IMG/VR virus record: IMGVR_UViG_3300042465_002407
Span: 1 to 24,187 of that record
Strand: one strand, 5' to 3'
DNA: 24,187 nucleotides
Source of the DNA: a virus
In this document: positions 12,350-20,523 of the stretch, piece after piece
How the letters are laid out: each line of letters begins with the position of its first letter
How positions within the stretch are numbered: the first letter of the stretch is position 1
The notes under the pieces: generated by a model
Database searches by the model: none
Seen by the model: only the letters and a program-made list of their open reading frames with translations
Told to the model about the DNA's origin: nothing
Translations under genes and position numbers: made by a program

Positions 12350-12927
12350 TGGCAATAACAGTAATATCATATCCTAGCAACGAAATAGATTATACTTTAA
12401 CCGAAGTTGGCACACTTGATAGCGGTGCAATAATTCAAAACATTTGGGTTGATGTTTCAGAAGCTATTACGGATGAGTATATCGAAGTAACTTTTAATGA
12501 TGAAGTAATTACATTGTTAATTACAGATGAATGTAGATACACTCCTATTGATGTTTGCTTTTTTAATAAGGAAGGCGAAATGCAAATCTTACCATTCTTT
12601 AAAGCAAAGACAGAAAATTTAACTGTTACAAATGAAAGTTACGAAAGCGATAACGGACAACCTTTAGCAGGAAACCACCAATTTGTTAGATACAATGTTC
12701 AAGGCAAATCTGCATTTAAAATCAATAGCGGTTTTGTTTCTGAGGATTTAAACGAAACTTTTAAGCAGCTGTTTTTATCCACTAGAGTTTGGATGTTTGC
12801 CGATGGAATTTACACACCAATTAATTTAGGTTCTAAATCTTTAGAATATAAAACAAGGCAAAAAGACAGATTGATTAATTACGAATGCGAATTTGAATAC
12901 GCTTTTAATGAAATTAACAATATCTAA
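12349..12927 (+). CDS. Tail-module virion protein, unknown
   Basis: A 192-residue acidic protein. It has repeated strand-like segments ('AITVISYPSNEIDYTLTEVG', 'DEYIEVTFNDEVITLLITDE', 'YTPIDVCFFNKEGEMQILPF') and ends with 'KTRQKDRLINYECEFEYAFN'. No known domain is recognised. It lies between two large tail proteins with one-base TAATG overlaps, suggesting balanced co-expression and a structural role in the distal tail. No signal peptide. Confidence 0.6.
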   Translation: MAITVISYPSNEIDYTLTEVGTLDSGAIIQNIWVDVSEAITDEYIEVTFNDEVITLLITDECRYTPIDVCFFNKEGEMQILPFFKAKTENLTVTNESYESDNGQPLAGNHQFVRYNVQGKSAFKINSGFVSEDLNETFKQLFLSTRVWMFADGIYTPINLGSKSLEYKTRQKDRLINYECEFEYAFNEINNI

Positions 12928-14930
12928 TGATAGTTAAAATATACATCGGTGCTGATAAACTAGATTTGTTTAAAGACGAGAATATTTCTTTAACAAGTTC
13001 GGTTGCTTCCATAAATGATATTTCTAAAAACACAACTGATTTTACACAATCGTTTACCGTTCCTGCTTCCGATATAAACAACAATATTTTTAAGCATTAT
13101 TACAATGCTACTTTAGAGAATGGTTTTGATGCAAGAACACCAGTAGCAGGAACTATTGAGATTGATGGTTTACCTTTTAAGAATGGAAAATTTACTTTAA
13201 CTAAAGTAGCCTTAAAGTCAGGAAGTCCAACATCTTACACAATTAATTTTACAGGTAATTTAGTAAGCATAAAAGACAAAGTTAGAGATGATACTTTGGC
13301 TCAGTTGGATTTGACAGCTTACGACCATACTTATAGTTCAGCTAATGTTGAAACAGGTTTAACGAATGAATTATTTAGTGGAGATTTAAAGTATGCTATG
13401 TTTGGTAAAAAGCAATACTTTTATAAAGACGATGCAACTAATAATGATAATACAGAAACTCTAGCTAACATTGCTTGGGGTGGCGGTGCTGATGTTGGAG
13501 TTTTATGGTCTGATTTAAAACCTTGTTTAAAAATTGCAAGAATTGTAGAAGCTATTGCTGCAAAATACGACTTTACTTTTTCAAATGATTTCTTTGGAGA
13601 TGCTTCCTTTGAAGATTTATATATGTGGTTAAATAATAGTAATGAAGTAGTATCATTTGAAAAGAGAATAAATTTTACAACGGGTACAAATCCTTATTTT
13701 GATTTTACAACTGATGAAGCTACTTATCCTGCTATTTTTACTGTTAGCGGAATATTACACAAAGCAACAATAATACCAAATGCAGGATTTACAACAGCAC
13801 CTTACACAATTAATATTTATGTTAATAATGAAAAAGTAAGTTCAAAAACATTTTTAGGAGGCACTCAGACAATTTCTGTAAGGTCGGAAAACAATAAACC
13901 AGCAGTAGTATTTTTTACTGTAACTACTTCACAACCTTTTGAGTTTGATGCTGAATATTATGTTTTAATACAAAGACCGTCAGTACCTATTTTGTTTTAT
14001 GAAGTTTACGCAACAAACGATGTAATTACTTCGACGTTTTTTGTAAATCAAAATATGCCTAACATAAAAGTAATTGACTTCTTAAAAGGCTTATTTTCGA
14101 TGTTTAAGTTGGTAGTTATAGCAAACGAATATAACGATATTTATGTAAACACTTTTGTTAGTTTCTATGCCGATGGTGGTTTTTATGATGTAACGAAATA
14201 TGTAAACTTTGATAGCACCACAGTTGAAAGAGGAAATTTACTAAACGAAATATCTTTTAAGTTCCAACCTCCTACTACTTTATTAAATAGTCAATTCCTA
14301 TTAAATACAGGCGAGGCTTATGGCGATGAAGTTGCAATATTAGAAGATGCCGAAGGAAACAAGATTGAAGGAAGTAGCTTTACTTTAGAATTACCTTTTG
14401 AACAATTTGTTTACGAAAGATTGATTGATTTAAACGATGATGTTCTTACCAATATCCAATACGCTGGTATATTTAATGAGCAAATTGAAGCGGTAGTTCC
14501 TGCTCCTCATATTTGTTATTTGATAGCTGTTAATATGACAGACAAGCCAATGGCTTTTATTGATGATACAAACACAAAAACGCAAATTAGTTCTGCAATA
14601 AATATTCCGTCGCATACAATGACACTTGAAGATGTGGAATTTTCTACTGTGTTTGGTTCTGAATTTAGCGAATGGAATGGCGAAATAATAACAAATAGCC
14701 TTTATAACCTTTATTACGATGATTATATTAATGCTATTTTTAATATAAAGCGTAGAAGTTTTACTTTTACAGCATTTTTACCAGTCGATATAATGACAAA
14801 GTTAAAATTAAACGATGTTCTTAAAATCAAAGAAGATTATTATAGAATTGATAACTTTAATTTAAACCTATTAACAGGCGAAGTAAAGTTAAATTTAATT
14901 AACTCTTTTGACAACACAATAACAATATGA
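12927..14930 (+). CDS. Large tail protein, baseplate/hub-like candidate
   Basis: A 667-residue protein. The N-terminus has 'TDFTQSFTVPASDINNNIFK' and 'TPVAGTIEIDGLPFKNGKFT', a pattern I associate with large tail proteins of Bacteroidota phages ('DFS.SFT.PA...N...F'). The rest is beta-rich, and the end reads 'DVLKIKEDYYRIDNFNLNLLTGEVKLNL', with fewer than 20 residues per recognisable block. By size and position (largest tail gene before the tape measure) it could form the baseplate hub or tail-tip. No hydrolase motif is visible, so peptidoglycan cleavage is not implied. Confidence 0.6.
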   Translation: MIVKIYIGADKLDLFKDENISLTSSVASINDISKNTTDFTQSFTVPASDINNNIFKHYYNATLENGFDARTPVAGTIEIDGLPFKNGKFTLTKVALKSGSPTSYTINFTGNLVSIKDKVRDDTLAQLDLTAYDHTYSSANVETGLTNELFSGDLKYAMFGKKQYFYKDDATNNDNTETLANIAWGGGADVGVLWSDLKPCLKIARIVEAIAAKYDFTFSNDFFGDASFEDLYMWLNNSNEVVSFEKRINFTTGTNPYFDFTTDEATYPAIFTVSGILHKATIIPNAGFTTAPYTINIYVNNEKVSSKTFLGGTQTISVRSENNKPAVVFFTVTTSQPFEFDAEYYVLIQRPSVPILFYEVYATNDVITSTFFVNQNMPNIKVIDFLKGLFSMFKLVVIANEYNDIYVNTFVSFYADGGFYDVTKYVNFDSTTVERGNLLNEISFKFQPPTTLLNSQFLLNTGEAYGDEVAILEDAEGNKIEGSSFTLELPFEQFVYERLIDLNDDVLTNIQYAGIFNEQIEAVVPAPHICYLIAVNMTDKPMAFIDDTNTKTQISSAINIPSHTMTLEDVEFSTVFGSEFSEWNGEIITNSLYNLYYDDYINAIFNIKRRSFTFTAFLPVDIMTKLKLNDVLKIKEDYYRIDNFNLNLLTGEVKLNLINSFDNTITI

Positions 14931-15076
14931 TACAGATAATTGAATTATTGCAAACTTTAGATTATTACGGTGGTGGCGAATGCATCGAGATAGCAAAAGG
15001 GAAGCACGAAAAGATAACAAAGTTTTGGCAATTTAAAATTAAAATAAAGAGATTATGGCTTAACAAAAAGAAATAA
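14927..15076 (+). CDS. Small basic protein before tape measure
   Basis: A 49-residue frame from ATG 14927, overlapping the preceding stop as ATGA, to TAA at 15074-15076. N-terminal half: MIQIIELLQTLDYYGGGECI. The C-terminal half is strongly basic (KFWQFKIKIKRLWLNKKK). The ATGA coupling supports translation. It is followed by 89 bp of non-coding A-rich sequence before the tape measure gene. No function recognised. Confidence 0.55.
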   Translation: MIQIIELLQTLDYYGGGECIEIAKGKHEKITKFWQFKIKIKRLWLNKKK

Positions 15077-15165
15077 AAACACCCAACAGCAATAAGAAAT
15101 TGTTTAATAGGAAAATCAAAAACAAGTGGGAATTATAAATGGGAATATTATAAATAATAATAAAA

Positions 15166-17058
15166 ATGATTGAGAAGCAAATAAATATTGTTGTTAGTAC
15201 AAAGGGAAGCGAAAAAGCCGAAGCAAACATTGCTAAACTTACTACGAGAGTTGAAACTTTAAGTTCAGCAAATGCTGTTACAAAGAAAACTTTTGACTCA
15301 TCTAGGGATGCAATATTAGAGTCAACTGGCGCAACTGATGCTTTAGATAAAGCTACAAATGGATTGGGAAGTACTGTCTTAAGAGCTGCATTAAATAGTT
15401 CCCTTTTATCTAAGGAGGGAAAAATAATGTCTGTTGTTAATAAGGGGCTTGCATATACGCAAGGTCTTTGGAACGCTGCAATGGCTGCTAACCCTATTGG
15501 ATTGTTAGTTGCTGCAATCGCTGCTGTAATTGCAGCAGGTTATTTATTGATTAAGTTTTTTATGGATAGCGCAGCTGCTAATGAAGCTGCAATGGCTGCT
15601 ACAAAAAAGCACACTAAAGAATTAGAAAACCAAACAGCAAAAGCGACACAAAGTTCGGAAGCGTTAAAAGTTAAAAACAATCAATTACTAGCATTAGCAA
15701 AAGCAAGTGGAGCAAGTGCTGAGGAAATTAGAAGATTGACTTTGCAATACGCTAATGAAGAAGTTGCTGTTAATCGTGCTAATGCAGTTATAGCATCAAA
15801 CACTTTTATTCGTGAAAGAAATACATTAGCAGTTTTAAAAGCAAAAGGAGTTTCAGAGGAAGCAATCGCAGCACAGGAAAAATTAACCAACGCATCTTAT
15901 AAAGATTTACAAAACGCAAATAAAATTTTGCAAGGTAGTTATGATAAAAGGAGAGATATAATAAATAGCGCAGAAGTTGAAATTTTACAATCTAAAACTG
16001 ATAATACTAAAAAAGCAAATGAACAAGCTGCTTTAGATTTAATTGAACAAGAAAAAATTGCAGCAGAAAAAATAAAAACAGCATTTGAGGCAGAAAAGAC
16101 TTTTGTAGAAAATCAATTAAAACTTTCAAAAGGTTCTATTGATGAAAAAAGAAAAATTGTTTTAGAAGATAATAAATTATCTAAAGAGGACAGAAATAAA
16201 TTTTTATTAGACTTACAACAACAGGAAATAGATTTAGAGGAAGCTCATAATAAAGCAATAGTAGATTTAAACAAAAGATACGATGATGAAAAGGCAAATC
16301 GTTTAGCTGATACAGCTGTTAAAAAAGAGGAATTAGATTATGCAAATCAAGTTTTAGAAATTGAAAGAATTGCAGAAACTGAATTAGAAAAACAAACTTT
16401 AATTGAAAAATTAAACGAGGAACATTTAATTAGAATGGGTGTTGCTAAAAAAACTGATGCAGATAAAAAGGAGGCAGAGGATAAAGCAGCAGCTGATAAA
16501 GAAATAGAAATAGCTAAAAGGGTTTTAGAGCAGAAAAAATCATTACAAGATGCTCAAATAAATTTAGCTTCTAGCGCAGTTGGGTTACTTGGAGCAATAG
16601 CGGGTAAAAATAAAGCACTACAAAAAGCTTCTATTGTTGCTGAAAATGCAATAGGAATAGGAAAAATGTTTATTACTACCGCTGCATCAAATGTAAAAGC
16701 TACTGCTGAAGGAGCTGCTTTATCTTTTTCAACAGGTGGTGCTTCATTAGGTATAGCAGCTGCATTAGTTGCTAGTAATAATGTTTCGTTAGGTCTTAAT
16801 GTAGCATCATCATTAGTTGCAACACAAAAAGCATTAGCTGCTTTAGGTGGTGGAGGTGGAGGCGCAGGTGGAGGAAATAACTCTGGTGCTAAAGGCGCAC
16901 CAGCACCCTCTTTTAATTTAGTTCAAGGAACAGGAAGTAATCAAATTGCAGAAGGCTTGGCAACAGAACGTAGACCAGTACAAGCATACGTTGTAGCATC
17001 GCAAGTATCAACAGCGCAAAGTTTAGACAGAAACATTATAGATAGGGCAACTTTGTAA
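15166..17058 (+). CDS. Tape measure protein
   Basis: A 630-residue protein with typical tape-measure architecture: helical N-terminal region, a hydrophobic segment at about 109-132 (NPIGLLVAAIAAVIAAGYLL), long charged coiled-coil (about 135-450, rich in Ala, Lys, Glu), a small-residue hydrophobic region (470-560), then a poly-Gly linker near 565-573 and a C-terminal 'PVQAYVVASQVSTAQSLDRN' tail seen in Bacteroidota phage tape measures. It sets tail length and may help DNA cross the envelope. The modest length implies a short siphovirus-type tail. Start preceded by AATAATAATAAAA. The frame ends 49 bp before the protease gene, and the second repeated element lies between them. Confidence 0.85.
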   Translation: MIEKQINIVVSTKGSEKAEANIAKLTTRVETLSSANAVTKKTFDSSRDAILESTGATDALDKATNGLGSTVLRAALNSSLLSKEGKIMSVVNKGLAYTQGLWNAAMAANPIGLLVAAIAAVIAAGYLLIKFFMDSAAANEAAMAATKKHTKELENQTAKATQSSEALKVKNNQLLALAKASGASAEEIRRLTLQYANEEVAVNRANAVIASNTFIRERNTLAVLKAKGVSEEAIAAQEKLTNASYKDLQNANKILQGSYDKRRDIINSAEVEILQSKTDNTKKANEQAALDLIEQEKIAAEKIKTAFEAEKTFVENQLKLSKGSIDEKRKIVLEDNKLSKEDRNKFLLDLQQQEIDLEEAHNKAIVDLNKRYDDEKANRLADTAVKKEELDYANQVLEIERIAETELEKQTLIEKLNEEHLIRMGVAKKTDADKKEAEDKAAADKEIEIAKRVLEQKKSLQDAQINLASSAVGLLGAIAGKNKALQKASIVAENAIGIGKMFITTAASNVKATAEGAALSFSTGGASLGIAAALVASNNVSLGLNVASSLVATQKALAALGGGGGGAGGGNNSGAKGAPAPSFNLVQGTGSNQIAEGLATERRPVQAYVVASQVSTAQSLDRNIIDRATL

Positions 17059-17070
17059 ATTTCTGCTAAA

Positions 17071-17106
17071 TTGTAACAAAAACAACTTTATTTAATTATA
17101 TAATAT
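17071..17106 (+). promoter_or_regulatory. Repeated late-promoter-like element (copy 2)
   Basis: TTGTAACAAAAA at 17071-17082, identical to copies at 9803 and 20186, followed by ATTATATAATAT to the ATG at 17107. The 3' block differs (no GTTC; ATTA at that position), but the A/T-rich TATAAT-like end is retained. Precedes the head-gene block. Confidence 0.5.
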
Positions 17107-18222
17107 ATGAAAACATATTTAGCTAAATACAATAGACAAAAAAACAAAGGAGTTTTCGGAATTTCTTTAGTTGAAAACCCAGCAATGGAAGGTTTGTTTG
17201 TTGCGCTTTCAGAAGATGAAAAGAAAATTCAATTTGCTACGGTAAACGAGGAAAAAAGAATTTTAGCAGGTTTGGTTTTAGAACCTAATAAACCAATTTA
17301 CAGAAATCAAAACGGAGAGGAATTTAATATCGTTTTTGATGAGCAAACAGTTGAGGATTTATGTTACGGTTTTTCTCAAAATAAAAACAATTCAAACTCA
17401 ACTATTGAACACGATACAAACCAAATTATTGATGGTGTAACTTTCACAGAAAATTGGTTAGTTCGTGACGAGAAAATTGATACTTCGGTAGCATTGGGTT
17501 TGAAGTGTAAAAAAGGAAGTTGGGTTGCAGTTATGAAAGTTGATAGCGACGAGATTTGGAATGACTATGTTAAGACAGGAAAAGTTCAAGGCTTTTCAAT
17601 CGATGCTATGCTTTCACTAGAAGAAGTGAATTTAAAAACAAATATAACAATGAGTAAAGAACAAGAAAAAAGTTTTATGGAACTTTTGAAAGATTTGCCA
17701 AACGCTATTAAACTTGCGTTAAATCCTAAAGAAGTTGAGTTAAAATTAGGCAGTGTAAAACTTGCCGATGGTAGCCTAACTTTAGAGTTTGATGGCGAAA
17801 TGATTATGGTTGACCAAAGTGTTTGGATAACAGCAGAAGATGGAACTCGTGTTCCTGTTCCAGTTGGAGAACACCTTTTGGAAGATGGTACAACTTTAAT
17901 AGTTGAAGTTGAAGGAATAGCAAAAGAGGTTAAAATGGTTGAAGAAGAAGAAGTTGTTGACGAAAATGCACCAATGGATATGACAGACGGTAAAGTTTCA
18001 AACGATGCTAAAATAGCAAGTGAAATTGAAAGTGCAATCAAATCTATTTTGATTAAATACTCTGAGCAACAAGCTACAATTTTTGAATTGAAATCTCAAG
18101 TTGAAGAATTAGGAAAAGCACCTGCTTCAAATGGAATTAAACAACCTTTGAACAACACGACAGTTGACTTATCTAAAATGACAAAAGGCGAAAGAATTTT
18201 ATATAACATTAAAAATAACTAA
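17107..18222 (+). CDS. XkdF-like prohead protease with scaffold-like C-terminus
   Basis: A 371-residue protein. The N-terminal 170 residues match the XkdF/Peptidase S78-type phage serine protease pattern: 'GISLVENPAMEG' near the start, a His in STIEHD (His102), 'WLVRDEKID', 'GSWVAVMKVDSDEIWNDYVK' and GFSIDAM (Ser164). His and Ser are candidate catalytic residues. The remaining part is acidic, with a Glu-rich stretch (near 275-285, 'MVEEEEVVDENAP') and a C-terminal helix (IKSILIKYSEQQATIFELKS) like a coiled-coil scaffold. It ends in a 'TKGERILYNI' segment. Fused protease-scaffold proteins are known in phages; here the fusion is inferred. It directly precedes the decoration-like and capsid genes. 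Confidence 0.78.
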   Translation: MKTYLAKYNRQKNKGVFGISLVENPAMEGLFVALSEDEKKIQFATVNEEKRILAGLVLEPNKPIYRNQNGEEFNIVFDEQTVEDLCYGFSQNKNNSNSTIEHDTNQIIDGVTFTENWLVRDEKIDTSVALGLKCKKGSWVAVMKVDSDEIWNDYVKTGKVQGFSIDAMLSLEEVNLKTNITMSKEQEKSFMELLKDLPNAIKLALNPKEVELKLGSVKLADGSLTLEFDGEMIMVDQSVWITAEDGTRVPVPVGEHLLEDGTTLIVEVEGIAKEVKMVEEEEVVDENAPMDMTDGKVSNDAKIASEIESAIKSILIKYSEQQATIFELKSQVEELGKAPASNGIKQPLNNTTVDLSKMTKGERILYNIKNN

Positions 18223-18224
18223 AA

Positions 18225-18641
18225 ATGAGTACAAGAGGAACAACTTTAAGCGGTGCTGAATTTCAATTATTAAGAACAGAAACATTAGCAGCAGCAAAAA
18301 CATTAGGTAGCGGAGATAGTGCAAAAGTATTTACACTTTCAGCAGCAGCAGGAAAAGTAATAACATTACCATCGGTAGCAGTTGAAGGATTTAACGCAAA
18401 ATTTGTAGTAGGAGCAGCTTTCGCAACTACTAATTTCACAATCGTATCTCCAACAGCAGTCATTCAAGGTGGCGCACACGTTAACAGCGTTTTTGTACAA
18501 GCAGCTAATGAAAATACAATTTCATTTGTAGCATCAGCAGAAACAGTAGGAGATTATATCAACATCGTTTCTGACGGAACAAATTACTATGTTGATGGTT
18601 TTGGAGCAGCAACAGGTTCAATCACATTTACAGCAGTTTAA
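18225..18641 (+). CDS. Decoration-like head protein
   Basis: A 138-residue beta-rich protein with few charges. It starts 'STRGTTLSGAEFQLLRTETL' and has 'VFTLSAAAGKVITLPSVAVE', 'FNAKFVVGAAFATTNFTIVS' and 'GDYINIVSDGTNYYVDGFGA', a repeating strand-loop pattern. Located between protease and capsid, a position often held by capsid decoration or stabilisation proteins. The stop of the protease lies two bases upstream. A fibre-like fold is also possible. Function is inferred from position. Confidence 0.6.
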   Translation: MSTRGTTLSGAEFQLLRTETLAAAKTLGSGDSAKVFTLSAAAGKVITLPSVAVEGFNAKFVVGAAFATTNFTIVSPTAVIQGGAHVNSVFVQAANENTISFVASAETVGDYINIVSDGTNYYVDGFGAATGSITFTAV

Positions 18642-18665
18642 TAATAATAATAACAATATAACAAA

Positions 18666-19574
18666 ATGGCAACAGTAACAAACGTTAGCTCGAATTATGC
18701 AGGGAAAGAGGCAGGAGCAATTATAGGTAAGACTTTCAAAGAAGCAGATACACTAAGGTTAGGATTGGTTACAATCGCACCAAATGTAGGTTATCAATTA
18801 AATATGCGTAGAATACGTTACACAGACGGAACAACTGCTTATACTTGTGGTTTTACACCTGAGGGAGCAATTACGCTTAACGAAAGAACTTTAGCACCTG
18901 TTAAACTTAAAAATGATTTACAAGTTTGTAAAGAAGATTTCAGAGCAACTTGGTCACAAGAAACAATGGGAGCAAGTGCTTCAAATCCAAATGCACCTGC
19001 TGATATTATGGAAGCAATCCAAGTAGAAGTTCTAGGACAAACTGCTGAGGATGTTGATAGCATCATTTGGAATGGAGATAGCACAAATACTAATGAGTGG
19101 GATGGTTTCTTAAAATTGTTTTTAGCAGATGCAGCGGTTATCGATGTTGATGTTGATACTGTAACAGAAGCTAACGTAGTAACTGAATTGAAAAAAGCAT
19201 TAGCAGCTATTCCAATACCTTTAAGAAGAAAAACTCTTAACGTAATGGTTTCTCCTGATGTATTCCAATTTTACAGTTTCTCTTTAACTACTCCAGCAAT
19301 CACAAACGGTTTAGGAGCAGAAGAAAGACAAATGCGTTTTGGTAGATACCTTTTAACTGAAGTTAATGGTTTACCTGCAAGTACTATCGTTATTGCAGAA
19401 GCTAAAAACTTAGTTTTCGGAACAGGTTTAGAAGCAGACTTTAACCAAATCGCAATGGTTGACGAAGATGAAATCGGATTGTTAACAGGTCAAATCCGTA
19501 TGAAAATGGTTTACTCTGGTGGAGTTCAATACTACAACTCAGAGGAGATTGTTTGGGCAAGACCAATAGCATAG
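18666..19574 (+). CDS. Major capsid protein
   Basis: A 302-residue protein. N-terminus MATVTNVSSNYAGKEAGAII, then 'TLRLGLVTIAPNVGYQLNMR', 'LKNDLQVCKEDFRATWSQET' and a C-terminal 'GVQYYNSEEIVWARPIA'. The size, position after the protease and decoration-like genes and the alternating helical and strand segments agree with an HK97-fold capsid protein of Bacteroidota phages. The Ala-, Asp-, Glu- and Val-rich composition is typical. It is followed by a terminator hairpin (19584-19605), as expected for a highly expressed gene. The poly-AAT leader (AATAATAATAACAATATAAC) precedes the start. Confidence 0.8.
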   Translation: MATVTNVSSNYAGKEAGAIIGKTFKEADTLRLGLVTIAPNVGYQLNMRRIRYTDGTTAYTCGFTPEGAITLNERTLAPVKLKNDLQVCKEDFRATWSQETMGASASNPNAPADIMEAIQVEVLGQTAEDVDSIIWNGDSTNTNEWDGFLKLFLADAAVIDVDVDTVTEANVVTELKKALAAIPIPLRRKTLNVMVSPDVFQFYSFSLTTPAITNGLGAEERQMRFGRYLLTEVNGLPASTIVIAEAKNLVFGTGLEADFNQIAMVDEDEIGLLTGQIRMKMVYSGGVQYYNSEEIVWARPIA

Positions 19575-19583
19575 TTAATAACT

Positions 19584-19605
19584 AGGGGAGTTTGGATACT
19601 CCCCT
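19584..19605 (+). terminator. Terminator-like hairpin after capsid gene
   Basis: AGGGGAGT (19584-19591) pairs with ACTCCCCT (19598-19605), an 8-bp perfect stem with a 6-nt loop, followed by TTATTT. The downstream U-tract is interrupted, so termination may be partial and serve to raise capsid mRNA over downstream genes. Confidence 0.6.
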
Positions 19606-19624
19606 TATTTAAAATAATAATAAT

Positions 19625-20134
19625 ATGGCTTGTGATATTACAGCAGGAAGATTAAAACAATGTAAGCAGTCTTTAGGTGGATTGGGTACATTGTATTTAT
19701 TCAATTTCCTAGAAAATCCTTTTACGGTTGCAGCGGGTGTAGCAACAGCTATAAACCCACTTTTACTAACTGTTTACCAATACGAAATTGAAGGCGACGG
19801 AAATAAAGTTGATGAAAACTTAGTTCCTGACAGAAATAGTGGTACTTCGGTTAATACTCAAACTATGACAATAGTATTGAAAAAAATTGATGCTGCAACT
19901 TCTTTACAAATGAACCTTTTAGCTTATGGTTTCCCAATGGCTGTTATAAAAGACAGAAACGGAGTTTACCACGCTTTAGGAATTGATGATGGTATTGATT
20001 TTTCAGTAGCACAATCAACAGGTGGCGCAAAAACTGAAATGAACGGTTACACTTTAACTGGAGTTGCAACTACGGGTGCTTTATCTCCTAAGTTGGATGC
20101 AGGAACGATAGCAGACTTTTTGCTTTTAGTTTAA
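19625..20134 (+). CDS. Virion protein paralogous to 22686-23255 (tail-tube-like candidate)
   Basis: A 169-residue protein: 'MACDITAGRLKQCKQSLGGL' then 'GTLYLFNF', later 'TQTMTIVLKKID', 'VIKDRNGVYHALGIDDGIDF' and 'MNGYTLTGVATTG'. The plan (Met-Cys start, CK.S.GG(L/I) box, DRNG.Y..G...G, then D/MNG) recurs in the gene at 22686. This family is widespread near head-tail genes of Bacteroidota phages. Its strand-rich pattern and expression next to the capsid suggest an abundant virion component such as tail tube, but I cannot confirm that. It is bounded by terminators on both sides, so its transcript level may be set separately. Confidence 0.6.
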   Translation: MACDITAGRLKQCKQSLGGLGTLYLFNFLENPFTVAAGVATAINPLLLTVYQYEIEGDGNKVDENLVPDRNSGTSVNTQTMTIVLKKIDAATSLQMNLLAYGFPMAVIKDRNGVYHALGIDDGIDFSVAQSTGGAKTEMNGYTLTGVATTGALSPKLDAGTIADFLLLV

Positions 20135-20153
20135 TATTTTTTGTGTTTAGTTT

Positions 20154-20187
20154 AAAAAGACTTTGTTAATTCAAAGTCTTTTTTTTT
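20154..20187 (+). terminator. Strong intrinsic terminator
   Basis: AAAAAGACTTTG (20154-20165) pairs with CAAAGTCTTTTT (20172-20183), a 12-bp perfect stem with a 6-nt loop, continuing into a T-run to 20187. It ends the 19625 gene's transcript. The T-run merges with the repeated promoter-like element that starts at 20186, so termination and re-initiation are back to back. Confidence 0.85.
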
Positions 20188-20220
20188 GTAACAAAAACTG
20201 CAAAATTTTGTTCTTATAAT
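20186..20220 (+). promoter_or_regulatory. Repeated late-promoter-like element (copy 3)
   Basis: TTGTAACAAAAA at 20186-20197 and TTTTGTTCTTATAAT ending at 20220, directly before ATG 20221. Identical in both blocks to the copy at 9803. TGTAAC and GTTC are 17 bp apart in both copies. Its place right after a strong terminator is good evidence that it restarts transcription. Confidence 0.6.
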
Positions 20221-20523
20221 ATGAACGTAGTAAATCCAAATGACACAGCACACAATATTTTTATAATACCTAGAAATTATAATATTGAAACACCTGTTTT
20301 AAATTTTTACAATGAAGCTACAAAATTATCAGAAGATATTGATTTTGGGTATAGCATTACCGACGGTATAATGACTATTGGTTTTGATTTTACATTTTTA
20401 GAAAACGACAGATTTACGATAAAAATTTCAGAAACAAATGAAATATATTACAGAGGTAAATTATTTGCTACTTCACAACAACCACAAGAATATAAATTGA
20501 CTAATAATGTATATTACTACTAA
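20221..20523 (+). CDS. Small beta-rich virion-module protein
   Basis: A 100-residue protein. 'TVLN'-type strands are followed by 'IMTIGFDFTFLENDRFTIKI', then 'NEIYYRGKLFATSQQPQEYK'. The 'YRGKLFAT.Q..QEYKLT.N' ending recurs in small proteins of Bacteroidota phages located before portal genes, in my recollection. Predicted to be strand-rich and possibly virion-associated. Stop overlaps the portal start as TAATG, so it is coupled with the portal. Function unknown. Confidence 0.6.
   Translation: MNVVNPNDTAHNIFIIPRNYNIETPVLNFYNEATKLSEDIDFGYSITDGIMTIGFDFTFLENDRFTIKISETNEIYYRGKLFATSQQPQEYKLTNNVYYY

Noticed and set aside
17586-18041. Long minus-strand open frame opposite the protease/scaffold gene
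   Set aside because: Its composition (Ser/Thr/Ile-rich, no domain) is that of an antisense shadow; the plus-strand gene is clearly coding.
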